From Melastoma dodecandrum (taxonomy: Eukaryota > Streptophyta > Magnoliopsida > Myrtales > Melastomataceae), in NCBI GenBank assembly GCA_029817715.1, contig JARUPY010000320.1, positions 119,085-183,084 on the forward strand: 64,000 nt of DNA, given 5' to 3'. A model generated the notes under the pieces. That model ran no database searches, had not been told where the DNA came from, and saw only the letters and a list, made by a program, of their open reading frames with translations. A program made the translations under genes and the position numbers. Each line of letters opens with the position of its first letter. Within the stretch, counting starts at the first letter, position 1. Of this stretch, positions 45,000 to 59,964 are shown piece after piece.

Positions 45000-47900
45000 T
45001 GTAGAACTCCAATTTTGAATAGTTTGGGAAGCATTTGGAGATCATTTTGGCTTCGGAAAATGCAAGTTCGGAAGCATCAATGTACGGAGCATGCGGGATG
45101 CGCAACCTTGCGTAAGTTGTGCGCGGGGTTCCTCATTGTGCAACGAAAGGGACCCGAATGTCAAATGTAGAACTCCAATTTTGAATAGTTTGGGAAGCAT
45201 TTGGGGATCATTTAGGCTTCGGAGAATGCAATTTCGGAAGCACCAAGGTACGGAGCATGCGGGATGCACAACCTTGCGTAAGTTGTGCGCGGGGTTCCTC
45301 ATTGTGCAAACGAAAGGGACCCGAATGCTAAATGTAGAACTCCAATTTTGAATAGTTTGGGAAGCATTTGGAGATCATTTAGGCTTCGGAAAATGCAAGT
45401 TCGGAAGCATCAATGTACGGAGCATGCGGGATGCACAACCTTGCGTAAGTTGTGCGCGGGGTTCCTCATTGTTCAAACGACAGGGACCCGAATGCCAAAT
45501 GTAGAACTCCAATTTTGAATAGTTTGGGAAGCATTTGGGGATCATTTAGGCATTGGAAAATGCAAGTTCGGAATCACCAAGGTACGGAGCATGCGGGATG
45601 CACAACCTTGCATAAGTTGTGCGCGAGGTTCCTCCTGGCGCAAACGAGAGGGACCCGAATGTCAAATGTAGAACTCCAATTTTGAATAGTTTGGGAAGCA
45701 TTTGGAGATCATTTAGGCTTCAGAAAATGCAAGTTCGGAAGCATCAATGTACGGAGCATGGGGGATGCACAACCTTGCGTAAGTTGTGCGCGGGGTTCCT
45801 CATTGTGCAAACGAAAGGGACCCGAATGCCAAATGTAGAACTCTAATTTTGAATAGTTTGGGAAGCATTTGGGGATCATTTAGGCTACGGAAAATGCAAT
45901 TTCGGAAGCACCAAGGTACGGAGCATGCGGAATGCACAACCTTGCGTAAGTTGTGCGCGGGGTTCCTCATTGTGCAACGAAAGGGACCCGAATGTCAAAT
46001 GTAGAACTCCAATTTTGAATAGTTTGGGAAGCATTTGGGGATCATTTCGGCTTTGGAAAATGCAAGTTCGGAATCACCAAGGTACGGAGCATGCGGGATG
46101 CACAACCTTGCAAAAGTTGTGCGCGAGGTTCCTCCGTGTGCAAACGAGAGGGACCCGAATGTCAAATGTAGAACTCCAATTTTGAATAGTTTGGGAAGCA
46201 TTTGGAGATCATTTTGGCTTCGGAAAATGCAAGTTCGGAAGCATCAATGTACGGAGCATGCGGGATGCGCAACCTTGCGTAAGTTGTGCGCGGGGTTCCT
46301 CATTGTGCAACGAAAGGGACCCGAATGTCAAATGTAGAACTCCAATTTTGAATAGTTTGGGAAGCATTTGGAGATCATTTAGGCTTCGGAAAATGCAAGT
46401 TCGGAAGCATCAATGTACGGAGCATGCGGGATGCGCAACCTTGCGTAAGTTGTGCGCGGGGTTCCTCATTGTGCAACGAAAGGGACCCGAATGTCAAATG
46501 TAGAACTCCAATTTTGAATAGTTTGGGAAGCATTTGGGGATCATTTAGGCTTCGGAAAATGCAATTTCGGAAGCATCAATGTACGGAGCATGCGGGATGC
46601 ACAACCTTGCGTAAGTTGTGCGCGGGGTTCCTCATTGTGCAAACGAAAGGGACCCGAATGCTAAATGTAGAACTCCAATTTTGAATAGTTTGGGAAGCAT
46701 TTGGAGATCATTTAGGCTTCGGAAAATGCAAGTTCGGAAGCATCAATGTACGGAGCATGCGGGATGCACAACCTTGCGTAAGTTGTGCGCGCGGTTCCTC
46801 ATTGTGCAAACCAAAGGGACCCGAATGCTAAATGTAGAACTCCAATTTTGAATAGTTTGGGAAGCATTTGGGGATCATTTAGGCTTCGGAAAATGCAATT
46901 TCGGAAGCACCAAGGTACGGAGCATGCGGGATGCACAACCTTGCGTAAGTTGTGCGCGAGGTTCCTCATTGTGCAACGAAAGGGACCCGAATGTCAAATG
47001 TAGAACTCCAATTCTGAATAGTTTGGGAAGCATTTGGGGATCATTTCGGCTTTGGAAAATGCAAGTTCGGAATCACCAAGGTACGGAGCATGCGGGATGC
47101 ACAACCTTGCATAAGTTGTGTGCGAGGTTCCTCCTTGTGCAAACGAGAGGGACCCGAATGTGAAATGTAGAACTCCAATTTTGAATAGTTTGGGAAGCAT
47201 TTGGAGATCATTTAGGCTTCGGAAAATGCAAGTTCGGAAGCATCAATGTACGGAGCATGCGGGATGCACAACCTTGCGTAAGTTGTGCGCGGGGTTCCTC
47301 ATTGTTCAAACGAAAGGGACCCGAATGCCAAATGTAGAACTCCAATTTTGAATAGTTTGGGAAGCATTTGGGGATCATTTAGGCATTGGAAAATGCAAGT
47401 TCGGAATCACCAAGGTACGGAGCATGCGGGATGCACAACCTTGCATAAGTTGTGCGCGAGGTTCCTCCTGGCGCAAACGAGAGGGACCCGAATGTCAAAT
47501 GTAGAACTCCAATTTTGAATAGTTTGGGAAGCATTTGGAGATCATTTAGGCTTCGGAAAATGCAAGTTCGGAAGCATCAATGTACGGAGCATGCGGGATG
47601 CACAACCTTGCGTAAGTTGTGCGCGGGGTTCCTCATTGTGCAAACGAAAGGGACCCGAATGCCAAATGTAGAACTCTAATTTTGAATAGTTTGGGAAGCA
47701 TTTGGGGATCATTTAGGCTTCGGAAAATGCAATTTCGGAAGCACCAAGGTACGGAGCATGCGGAATGCACAACCTTGCGTAAGTTGTGCGCGGGGTTCCT
47801 CATTGTGCAACGAAAGGGACCCGAATGTCAAATGTAGAACTCCAATTTTGAATAGTTTGGGAAGCATTTGGGGATCATTTCGGCTTTGGAAAATGCAAGT

Positions 47901-50900
47901 TCGGAATCACCAAGGTACGGAGCATGCGGGATGCACAACCTTGCAAAAGTTGTGCGCGAGGTTCCTCCGTGTGCAAACGAGAGGGACCCGAATGTCAAAT
48001 GTAGAACTCCAATTTTGAATAGTTTGGGAAGCATTTGGAGATCATTTAGGCTTCGGAAAATGCAAGTTCGGAAGCATCAATGTACGGAGCATGCGGGATG
48101 CACAACCTTGCGTAAGTTGTGCGCGGGGTTCCTCATTGTGCAACGAAAGGGACCCGAATGTCAAATGTAGAACTCCAATTTTGAATAGTTTGGGAAGCAT
48201 TTGGGGATCATTTAGGCTTCGGAAAATGCAATTTCGGAAGCATCAATGTACGGAGCATGCGGGATGCACAACCTTGCGTAAGTTGTGCGCGGGGTTCCTC
48301 ATTGTGCAAACGAAAGGGACCCGAATGTCAAATGTAGAACTCCAATTTTGAATAGTTTGGGAAGCATTTGGAGATCATTTAGGCTTCGGAAAATGCAAGT
48401 TCGGAAGCATCAATGTACGGAGCATGCGGGATGCACAACCTTGCGTAAGTTGTGCGCGGGGTTCCTCATTGTGCAAACGAAAGGGACCCGAATGTCAAAT
48501 GTAGAACTCCAATTTTGAATAGTTTGGGAAGCATTTGGGGATCATTTAGGCTTCGGAAAATGCAAGTTCGGAAGCACCAAGGTACGGAGCATGCGGGATG
48601 CACAACCTTGCGTAAGTTGTGCGCGAGGTTCCTCATTGTGCAACGAAAGGGACCCGAATGTCAAATGTAGAACTCCAATTTTGAATAGTTTGGGAAGCAT
48701 TTGGGGATCATTTAGGCTTCGGAAAATGCAAGTTCGGAAGCACCAAGGTACGGAGCATGCGGGATGCACAACCTTGCATAAGTTGTGCGCGAGGTTCCTC
48801 ATTGTACAAACGAATGGGACCCGAATGTCAAATGTAGAACTCCAATTTTGAATAGTTTGGGAAGCATTTGGAGATCATTTAGGCTTCGGAAAATGCAAGT
48901 TCGGAAGCATCAATGTACGGAGCATGCGGGATGCACAACCTTGCGTAAGTTGTGCGCGGGGTTCCTCATTGTGCAAACGAAAGGGACCCGAATGCCAAAT
49001 GTAGAACTCCAATTTTGAATAGTTTGGGAAGCATTTGGGGATCATTTAGGCATTGGAAAATGCAAGTTCGGAATCACCAAGGTACGGAGCATGCGGGATG
49101 CACAACCTTGCATAAGTTGTGCGCGAGGTTCCTCCGTGTGCAAACGAGAGGGACCCGAATGTCAAATGTAGAACTCCAATTTTGAATAGTTTGGGAAGCA
49201 TTTGGAGATCATTTTGGCTTCGGAAAATGCAAGTTCGGAAGCATCAATGTACGGAGCATGCGGGATGCGCAACCTTGCGTAAGTTGTGCGCGGGGTTCCT
49301 CATTGTGCAACGAAAGGGACCCGAATGTCAAATGTAGAACTCCAATTTTGAATAGTTTGGGAAGCATTTGGGGATCATTTAGGCTTCGGAGAATGCAATT
49401 TCGGAAGCACCAAGGTACGGAGCATGCGGGATGCACAACCTTGCGTAAGTTGTGCGCGGGGTTCCTCATTGTGCAAACGAAAGGGACCCGAATGCTAAAT
49501 GTAGAACTCCAATTTTGAATAGTTTGGGAAGCATTTGGAGATCATTTAGGCTTCGGAAAATGCAAGTTCGGAAGCATCAATGTACGGAGCATGCGGGATG
49601 CACAACCTTGCGTAAGTTGTGCGCGGGGTTCCTCATTGTTCAAACGACAGGGACCCGAATGCCAAATGTAGAACTCCAATTTTGAATAGTTTGGGAAGCA
49701 TTTGGGGATCATTTAGGCATTGGAAAATGCAAGTTCGGAATCACCAAGGTACGGAGCATGCGGGATGCACAACCTTGCATAAGTTGTGCGCGAGGTTCCT
49801 CCTGGCGCAAACGAGAGGGACCCGAATGTCAAATGTAGAACTCCAATTTTGAATAGTTTGGGAAGCATTTGGAGATCATTTAGGCTTCAGAAAATGCAAG
49901 TTCGGAAGCATCAATGTACGGAGCATGGGGGATGCACAACCTTGCGTAAGTTGTGCGCGGGGTTCCTCATTGTGCAAACGAAAGGGACCCGAATGCCAAA
50001 TGTAGAACTCTAATTTTGAATAGTTTGGGAAGCATTTGGGGATCATTTAGGCTACGGAAAATGCAATTTCGGAAGCACCAAGGTACGGAGCATGCGGAAT
50101 GCACAACCTTGCGTAAGTTGTGCGCGGGGTTCCTCATTGTGCAACGAAAGGGACCCGAATGTCAAATGTAGAACTCCAATTTTGAATAGTTTGGGAAGCA
50201 TTTGGGGATCATTTCGGCTTTGGAAAATGCAAGTTCGGAATCACCAAGGTACGGAGCATGCGGGATGCACAACCTTGCAAAAGTTGTGCGCGAGGTTCCT
50301 CCGTGTGCAAACGAGAGGGACCCGAATGTCAAATGTAGAACTCCAATTTTGAATAGTTTGGGAAGCATTTGGAGATCATTTTGGCTTCGGAAAATGCAAG
50401 TTCGGAAGCATCAATGTACGGAGCATGCGGGATGCGCAACCTTGCGTAAGTTGTGCGCGGGGTTCCTCATTGTGCAACGAAAGGGACCCGAATGTCAAAT
50501 GTAGAACTCCAATTTTGAATAGTTTGGGAAGCATTTGGGGATCATTTAGGCTTCGGAGAATGCAATTTCGGAAGCATCAATGTACGGAGCATGCGGGATG
50601 CGCAACCTTGCGTAAGTTGTGCGCGGGGTTCCTCATTGTGCAAACGAAAGGGACCCGAACGCTAAATGTAGAACTCCAATTTTGAATAGTTTGGGAAGCA
50701 TTTGGAGATCATTTAGGCTTCGGAAAATGCAAGTTCGGAAGCATCAATGTACGGAGCATGCGGGATGCACAACCTTGCGTAAGTTGTGCGCGCGGTTCCT
50801 CATTGTGCAAAGGAAAGGGACCCAAATGCCAAATGCAGAACTCCAATTTTGAATAGTTTGGGAAGCATTTGGGGATCATTTAGGCTTCGGAAAATGCAAT

Positions 50901-51150
50901 TTCGGAAGCACCAAGGTACGGAGCATGCGGGATGCACAACCTTGCGTAAGTTGTGCGCGAGGTTCCTCATTGTGCAACGAAAGGGACCCGAATGTAAAAT
51001 GTAGAACTCCAATTCTGAATAGTTTGGGAAGCATTTGGGGATCATTTAGGCTTTGGAAAATGCAAGTTCGGAATCACCAAGGTACGGAGCATGCGGGATG
51101 CACAACCTTGCATAAGTTGTGCGCGAGGTTCCTCCTTGTGCAAACGAGAG
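45000..51150 (+). repeat. Duplicated blocks at 45.0-47.0 and 49.2-51.1 kb
   Basis: Variant series from about 45042 to 46337 recur 4,167 bp downstream (49209-50504). They share GGAGAATGC, the TTCAAACGACAG monomer, GGCTACGGAAAATG, TTGCAAAAG and ATGCGCAACC. After about 46.4 kb the offset becomes 4,001 bp, that is, one monomer fewer, up to the shared GCGCGCGGTTCC monomer (46785 and 50786). A third copy of part of the series lies at 60.3-61.3 kb. Confidence 0.8.
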
Positions 51151-51452
51151 GGACCCGAATGTCAAATGTAGAACTCCAATTTTGAATAGTTTGGGAAGCA
51201 TTTGGAGATCATTTAGGCTTCGGAAAATGCAAGTTCGGAAGCATCAATGTACGGAGCATGCGGGATGCACAACCTTGCGTAAGTTGTGCGCGGGGTTCCT
51301 CATTGTGCAAACGAAAGGGACCCGAATGCCAAATGTAGAACTCCAATTTTGAATAGTTTGGGAAGCATTTGGGGATCATTTAGGCTTCGGAAAATGCAAG
51401 TTCGGAAGCACCAAGGTACGGAGCATGCGGGATGCACAACCTTGCGTAAGTT

Positions 51453-54400
51453 GTGCGCGGGGTTCCTCATTGTGCAAACGAAAGGGACCCGAATGTCAAA
51501 TGTAGAACTCCAATTTTGAATAGTTTGGGAAGCATTTGGGGATCATTTAGGCTTCGGAAAATGCAAGTTCGGAAGCACCAAGGTACGGAGCATGCGGGAT
51601 GCACAACCTTGCGTAAGTTGTGCGCGAGGTTCCTCCTTGTGCAAACGAGAGGGACCCGAATGTCAAATGTAGAACTCCAATTTTGAATAGTTTGGGAAGC
51701 ATTTGGAGATCATTTAGGCTTCGGAAAATGCAAGTTCGGAAGCATCAATGTACGGAGCATGCGGGATGCACAACCTTGCGTAAGTTGTGCGCGGGGTTCC
51801 TCATTGTGCAACGAAAGGGACCCGAATGTCAAATGTAGAACTCCAATTTTGAATAGTTTGGGAAGCATTTGGGGATCATTTAGGCTTCGGAAAATGCAAG
51901 TTCGGAAGCATCAATGTACGGAGCATGCGGGATGCACAACCTTGCGTAAGTTGTGCGCGGGGTTCCTCATTGTGCAAACGAAAGGGACCCGAATGTCAAA
52001 TGTAGAACTCCAATTTTGAATAGTTTGGGAAGCATTTGGAGATCATTTAGGCTTCGGAAAATGCAAGTTCGGAAGCATCAATGTACGGAGCATGCGGGAT
52101 GCACAACCTTGCGTAAGTTGTGCGCGGGGTTCCTCATTGTGCAAACGAAAGGGACCCGAATGCCAAATGTAGAACTCCAATTTTGAATAGTTTGGGAAGC
52201 ATTTGGGGATCATTTAGGCTTCGGAAAATGCAAGTTCGGAAGCACCAAGGTACGGAGCATGCGGGATGCACAACCTTGCGTAAGTTGTGCGCGGGGTTCC
52301 TCATTGTGCAACGAAAGGGACCCGAATGTCAAATGTAGAACTCCAATTTTGAATAGTTTGGGAAGCATTTGGAGATCATTTAGGCTTCGGAAAATGCAAG
52401 TTCGGAAGCATCAATGTACGGAGCATGCGGGATGCACAACCTTGCGTAAGTTGTGCGCGGGGTTCCTCATTGTGCAAACGAAAGGGACCCGAATGTCAAA
52501 TGTAGAACTCCAATTTTGAATAGTTTGGGAAGCATTTGGAGATCATTTAGGCTTCGGAAAATGCAAGTTCGGAAGCATCAATGTACGGAGCATGCGGGAT
52601 GCACAACCTTGCGTAAGTTGTGCGCGGGGTTCCTCATTGTGCAAACGAAAGGGACCCGAATGTCAAATGTAGAACTCCAATTTTGAATAGTTTGGGAAGC
52701 ATTTGGGGATCATTTAGGCTTCGGAAAATGCAAGTTCGGAAGCACCAAGGTACGGAGCATGCGGGATGCACAACCTTGCGTAAGTTGTGCGCGGGGTTCC
52801 TCATTGTGCAAACGAAAGGGACCCGAATGTCAAATGTAGAACTCCAATTTTGAATAGTTTGGGAAGCATTTGGAGATCATTTAGGCTTCGGAAAATGCAA
52901 GTTCGGAAGCATCAATGTACGGAGCATGCGGGATGCACAACCTTGCGTAAGTTGTGCGCGGGGTTCCTCATTGTGCAAACGAAAGGGACCCGAATGTCAA
53001 ATGTAGAACTCCAATTTTGAATAGTTTGGGAAGCATTTGGGGATCATTTAGGCTTCGGAAAATGCAAGTTCGGAAGCATCAATGTACGGAGCATGCGGGA
53101 TGCACAACCTTGCGTAAGTTGTGCGCGGGGTTCCTCATTGTGCAAACGAAAGGGACCCGAATGTCAAATGTAGAACTCCAATTTTGAATAGTTTGGGAAG
53201 CATTTGGGGATCATTTAGGCTTCGGAAAATGCAAGTTCGGAAGCATCAATGTACGGAGCATGCGGGATGCACAACCTTGCGTAAGTTGTGCGCGGGGTTC
53301 CTCATTGTGCAAACGAAAGGGACCCGAATGTCAAATGTAGAACTCCAATTTTGAATAGTTTGGGAAGCATTTGGGGATCATTTAGGCTTTGGAAAATGCA
53401 AGTTCGGAAGCATCAAGGTACGGAGCATGCGGGATGCACAACCTTGCGTAAGTTGTGCGCGAGGTTCCTCATTGTGCAAACGAGAGGGACCCGAATGTCA
53501 AATGTAGAACTCCAATTTTGAATAGTTTGGGAAGCATTTGGAGATCATTTAGGCTTCGGAAAATGCAAGTTCGGAAGCATCAATGTACGGAGCATGCGGG
53601 ATGCACAACCTTGCGTAAGTTGTGCGCGGGGTTCCTCATTGTGCAAACGAAAGGGACCCGAATGTCAAATGTAGAACTCCAATTTTGAATAGTTTGGGAA
53701 GCATTTGGGGATCATTTAGGCTTCGGAAAATGCAAGTTCGGAAGCATCAATGTACGGAGCATGCGGGATGCACAACCTTGCGTAAGTTGTGCGCGGGGTT
53801 CCTCATTGTGCAAACGAAAGGGACCCGAATGTCAAATGTAGAACTCCAATTTTGAATAGTTTGGGAAGCATTTGGAGATCATTTAGGCTTCGGAAAATGC
53901 AAGTTCGGAAGCATCAATGTACGGAGCATGCGGGATGCACAACCTTGCGTAAGTTGTGCGCGGGGTTCCTCATTGTGCAAACGAAAGGGACCCGAATGCC
54001 AAATGTAGAACTCCAATTTTGAATAGTTTGGGAAGCATTTGGGGATCATTTAGGCTTTGGAAAATGCAAGTTCGGAAGCACCAAGGTACGGAGCATGCGG
54101 GATGCACAACCTTGCGTAAGTTGTGCGCGAGGTTCCTCATTGTGCAAACGAGAGGGACCCGAATGTCAAATGTAGAACTCCAATTTTGAATAGTTTGGGA
54201 AGCATTTGGGGATCATTTAGGCTTCGGAAAATGCAAGTTCGGAAGCACCAAGGTACGGAGCATGCGGGATGCACAACCTTGCGTAAGTTGTGCGCGGGGT
54301 TCCTCATTGTGCAAACGAAAGGGACCCGAATGTCAAATGTAGAACTCCAATTTTGAATAGTTTGGGAAGCATTTGGAGATCATTTAGGCTTCGGAAAATG

Positions 54401-57400
54401 CAAGTTCGGAAGCATCAATGTACGGAGCATGCGGGATGCACAACCTTGCGTAAGTTGTGCGCGGGGTTCCTCATTGTGCAAACGAAAGGGACCCGAATGT
54501 CAAATGTAGAACTCCAATTTTGAATAGTTTGGGAAGCATTTGGGGATCATTTAGGCTTCGGAAAATGCAAGTTCGGAAGCACCAATGTACGGAGCATGCG
54601 GGATGCACAACCTTGCGTAAGTTGTGCGCGGGGTTCCTCATTGTGCAAACGAAAGGGACCCGAATGTCAAATGTAGAACTCCAATTTTGAATAGTTTGGG
54701 AAGCATTTGGGGATCATTTAGGCTTCGGAAAATGCAAGTTCGGAAGCACCAAGGTACGGAGCATGCGGGATGCACAACCTTGCGTAAGTTGTGCGCGAGG
54801 TTCCTCATTGTGCAAACGAAAGGGACCCGAATGTCAAATGTAGAACTCCAATTTTGAATAGTTTGGGAAGCATTTGGAGATCATTTAGGCTTCGGAAAAT
54901 GCAAGTTCGGAAGCATCAATGTACGGAGCATGCGGGATGCACAACCTTGCGTAAGTTGTGCGCGGGGTTCCTCATTGTGCAAACGAAAGGGACCCGAATG
55001 CTAAATGTAGAACTCCAATTTTGAATAGTTTGGGAAGCATTTGGGGATCATTTAGGCTTCGGAAAATGCAAGTTCGGAAGCACCAAGGTACGGAGCATGC
55101 GGGATGCACAACCTTGCGTAAGTTGTGCGCGGGGTTCCTCATTGTGCAAACGAAAGGGACCCGAATGTCAAATGTAGAACTCCAATTTTGAATAGTTTGG
55201 GAAGCATTTGGGGATCATTTAGGCTTCGGAAAATGCAAGTTCGGAAGCACCAATGTACGGAGCATGCGGGATGCACAACCTTGCGTAAGTTGTGCGCGGG
55301 GTTCCTCATTGTGCAAACGAAAGGGACCCGAATGTCAAATGTAGAACTCCAATTTTGAATAGTTTGGGAAGCATTTGGGGATCATTTAGGCTTCGGAAAA
55401 TGCAAGTTCGGAAGCACCAAGGTACGGAGCATGCGGGATGCACAACCTTGCGTAAGTTGTGCGCGGGGTTCCTCATTGTGCAAACGAAAGGGACCCGAAT
55501 GTCAAATGTAGAACTCCAATTTTGAATAGTTTGGGAAGCATTTGGAGATCATTTAGGCTTCGGAAAATGCAAGTTCGGAAGCATCAATGTACGGAGCATG
55601 CGGGATGCACAACCTTGCGTAAGTTGTGCGCGGGGTTCCTCATTGTGCAAACGAAAGGGACCCGAATGTCAAATGTAGAACTCCAATTTTGAATAGTTTG
55701 GGAAGCATTTGGGGATCATTTAGGCTTCGGAAAATGCAAGTTCGGAAGCACCAAGGTACGGAGCATGCGGGATGCACAACCTTGCGTAAGTTGTGCGCGG
55801 GGTTCCTCATTGTGCAAACGAAAGGGACCCGAATGTCAAATGTAGAACTCCAATTTTGAATAGTTTGGGAAGCATTTGGAGATCATTTAGGCTTCGGAAA
55901 ATGCAAGTTCGGAAGCATCAATGTACGGAGCATGCGGGATGCACAACCTTGCGTAAGTTGTGCGCGGGGTTCCTCATTGTGCAAACGAAAGGGACCCGAA
56001 TGCCAAATGTAGAACTCCAATTTTGAATAGTTTGGGAAGCATTTGGGGATCATTTAGGCTTCGGAAAATGCAAGTTCGGAAGCACCAAGGTACGGAGCAT
56101 GCGGGATGCACAACCTTGCGTAAGTTGTGCGCGGGGTTCCTCATTGTGCAAACGAAAGGGACCCGAATGTCAAATGTAGAACTCCAATTTTGAATAGTTT
56201 GGGAAGCATTTGGGGATCATTTAGGCTTCGGAAAATGCAAGTTCGGAAGCACCAAGGTACGGAGCATGCGGGATGCACAACCTTGCGTAAGTTGTGCGCG
56301 GGGTTCCTCATTGTGCAAACGAAAGGGACCCGAATGCAAAATGTAGAACTCCAATTTTGAATAGTTTGGGAAGCATTTGGGGATCATTTAGGCTTCGGAA
56401 AATGCAAGTTCGGAAGCATCAATGTACGGAGCATGCGGGATGCCCAACCTTGCGTAAGTTGTGCGCGGGTTCCTCATTGTGCAAACGAAAGGGACCCGAA
56501 TGTCAAATGTAGAACTTCAATTTTGAATAGTTTGGGAAGTATTTGGAGATCATTTAGGCTTCGGAAAATGCAAGTTCGGAAGCACCAAGGTACGGAGCAT
56601 GCGGGATGCACAACCTTGCGTAAGTTGCGCGCGAGGTTCCTCATTGTGCAAACGAATGGGACCCGAATGCCAAATGTAGAACTCCAATTTTGAATAGTTT
56701 GGGAAGCATTTGGAGATCATTTAGGCTTCGGAAAATGCAAGTTCGGATGCACCAAGGTACGGAGCATGCGGGATGCACAACCTTGCGTAAGTTGTGCGCG
56801 AGGTTCCTCATTGTGCAAACGAAAGGGACCCGAATGTCAAATGTAGAACTCCAATTTTGAATAGTTTGGGAAGCATTTGGGGATCATTTACGCTTCGGAA
56901 AATGCAAGTTCGGAAGCACCAAGGTACGGAGGATGCGGGATGCACAACCATGCGTAAGTTGTGCGCGGGGTTCCTCATTGTGCAAACGAAAGGGACCCGA
57001 ATGTCAAATGTAGAACTCCAATTTTGAATAGTTTGGGAAGCATTTGGAGATCATTTAGGCTTCGGAAAATGCAAGTTCGGAAGCATCAAGGTACGGAGCA
57101 TGCGGGATGCACAACCTTGCGTAAGTTGTGCGCGAGGTTCCTCATTGTGCAAACGAAAGGGACCCGAATGTCAAATGTAGAACTCCAATTTTGAATAGTT
57201 TGGGAAGCATTTGGGGATCATTTAGGCTTCGGAAAATGCAAGTTCGGAAGCATCAATGTACGGAGCATGCGGGATGCACAACCTTGCGTAAGTTGTGCGC
57301 GGGGTTCCTCATTGTGCAAACGAAAGGGACCCGAATGTCAAATGTAGAACTCCAATTTTGAATAGTTTGGGAAGCATTTGGGGATCATTTAGGCTTCGGA

Positions 57401-59964
57401 AAATGCAAGTTCGGAAGCACCAATGTACGGAGCATGCGGGATGCACAACCTTGCGTAAGTTGTGCGCGGGGTTCCTCATTGTGCAAACGAAAGGGACCCG
57501 AATGTCAAATGTAGAACTCCAATTTTGAATAGTTTGGGAAGCATTTGGGGATCATTTAGGCTTCGGAAAATGCAAGTTCGGAAGCATCAAGGTACGGAGC
57601 ATGCGGGATGCACAACCTTGCGTAAGTTGTGCGCGAGGTTCCTCATTGTGCAAACGAAAGGGACCCGAATGTCAAATGTAGAACTCCAATTTTGAATAGT
57701 TTGGGAAGCATTTGGGGATCATTTAGGCTTCGGAAAATGCAAGTTCGGAAGCATCAATGTACGGAGCATGCGGGATGCACAACCTTGCGTAAGTTGTGCG
57801 CGGGGTTCCTCATTGTGCAAACGAAAGGGACCCGAATGTCAAATGTAGAACTCCAATTTTGAATAGTTTGGGAAGCATTTGGAGATCATTTAGGCTTCGG
57901 AAAATGCAAGTTCGGAAGCACCAAGGTACGGAGCATGCGGGATGCACAACCTTGCGTAAGTTGTGCGCGGGGTTCCTCATTGTGCAAACGAAAGGGACCC
58001 GAATGTCAAATGTAGAACTCCAATTTTGAATAGTTTGGGAAGCATTTGGGGATCATTTAGGCTTCGGAAAATGCAAGTTCGGAAGCACCAAGGTACGGAG
58101 CATGCGGGATGCACAACCTTGCATAAGTTGTGCGCGAGGTTCCTCCTTGTGCAAACGAGAGGGACCCGAATGTCAAATGTAGAACTCCAATTTTGAATAG
58201 TTTGGGAAGCATTTGGAGATCATTTAGGCTTCGGAAAATGCAAGTTCGGAAGCATCAATGTACGGAGCATGCGGGATGCACAACCTTGCGTAAGTTGCGC
58301 GCGGGTGCCTCATTGTGCAAACGAAAGGGACCCGAATGTCAAATGTAGAACTCCAATTTTGAATAGTTTGGGAAGCATTTGGGGATCATTTAGGCTTCGG
58401 AAAATGCAATTTCGGAAGCATCAATGTACGGAGCATGCGGGATGCACAACCTTGCGTAAGTTGTGCGCGGGGTTCCTCATTGTGCAAACGAAAGGGACCC
58501 GAATGTCAAATGTAGAACTCCAATTTTGAATAGTTTGGGAAGCATTTGGGGATCATTTAGGCTTCGGAAAATGCAAGTTCGGAAGCACCAAGGTACGGAG
58601 CATGCGGGATGCACAACCTTGCGTAAGTTGTGCGCGAGGTTCCTCCTTGTGCAAACGAAAGGGACCCGAATGTCAAATGTAGAACTCCAATTTTGAATAG
58701 TTTGGGAAGCATTTGGGGATCATTTAGGCTTCGGAAAATGCAAGTTCGGAAGCATCAATGTACGGAGCATGCGGGATGCACAACCTTGCGTAAGTTGTGC
58801 GCGGGGTTCCTCATTGTGCAACGAAAGGGACCCGAATGTCAAATGTAGAACTCCAATTTTGAATAGTTTGGGAAGCATTTGGGGATCATTTAGGCTTCGG
58901 AAAATGCAAGTTCGGAAGCACCAAGGTACGGAGCATGCGGGATGCACAACCTTGCGTAAGTTGTGCGCGGGGTTCCTCATTGTGCAAACGAAAGGGACCC
59001 GAATGTCAAATGTAGAACTCCAATTTTGAATAGTTTGGGAAGCATTTGGAGATCATTTAGGCTTCGGAAAATGCAAGTTCGGAAGCACCAAGGTACGGAG
59101 CATGCGGGATGCACAACCTTGCATAAGTTGCGCGCGAGGTTCCTCATTGTACAAACGAATGGGACCCGAATGTCAAATGTAGAACTCCAATTTTGAATAG
59201 TTTGGGAAGCATTTGGAGATCATTTAGGCTTCGGAAAATGCAAGTTCGGAAGCATCAATGTACGGAGCATGCGGGATGCACAACCTTGCGTAAGTTGTGC
59301 GCGGGGTTCCTCATTGTGCAAACGAAAGGGACCCGAATGTCAAATGTAGAACTCCAATTTTGAATAGTTTGGGAAGCATTTGGGGATCATTTAGGCTTCG
59401 GAAAATGCAAGTTCGGAAGCACCAAGGTACGGAGCATGCGGAATGCACAACCTTGCGTAAGTTGTGCGCGGGGTTCCTCATTGTGCAAACGAAAGGGACC
59501 CGAATGTCAAATGTAGAACTCCAATTTTGAATAGTTTGGGAAGCATTTGGGGATCATTTAGGCTTCGGAAAATGCAAGTTCGGAATCACCAAGGTACGGA
59601 GCATGCGGGATGCACAACCTTGCGTAAGTTGTGCGCGAGGTTCCTCCGTGTGCAAACGAGAGGGACCCGAATGTCAAATGTAGAACTCCAATTTTGAATA
59701 GTTTGGGAAGCATTTGGAGATCATTTAGGCTTCGGAAAATGCAAGTTCGGAAGCATCAATGTACGGAGCATGCGGGATGCACAACCTTGCGTAAGTTGTG
59801 CGCGGGGTTCCTCATTGTGCAAACGAAAGGGACCCGAATGTCAAATGTAGAACTCCAATTTTGAATAGTTTGGGAAGCATTTTGGGATCATTTAGGCTTC
59901 GGAAAATGCAAGTTCGGAAGCACCAAGGTACGGAGCATGCGGGATGCACAACCTTGCGTAAGTT
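51453..59964 (+). repeat. Domain of almost uniform 167-bp monomers
   Basis: Nearly all monomers here are 167 bp and most carry GAATGTCAAATG. GGGGATC and GGAGATC types alternate irregularly. The 166-bp, GCATTGG, CTCTAAT and GGGGGATG variants typical of other parts are rare or absent. This is a distinct homogenisation domain. A pocket of unusual changes sits inside it at 56.4-57.0 kb. Confidence 0.75.
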
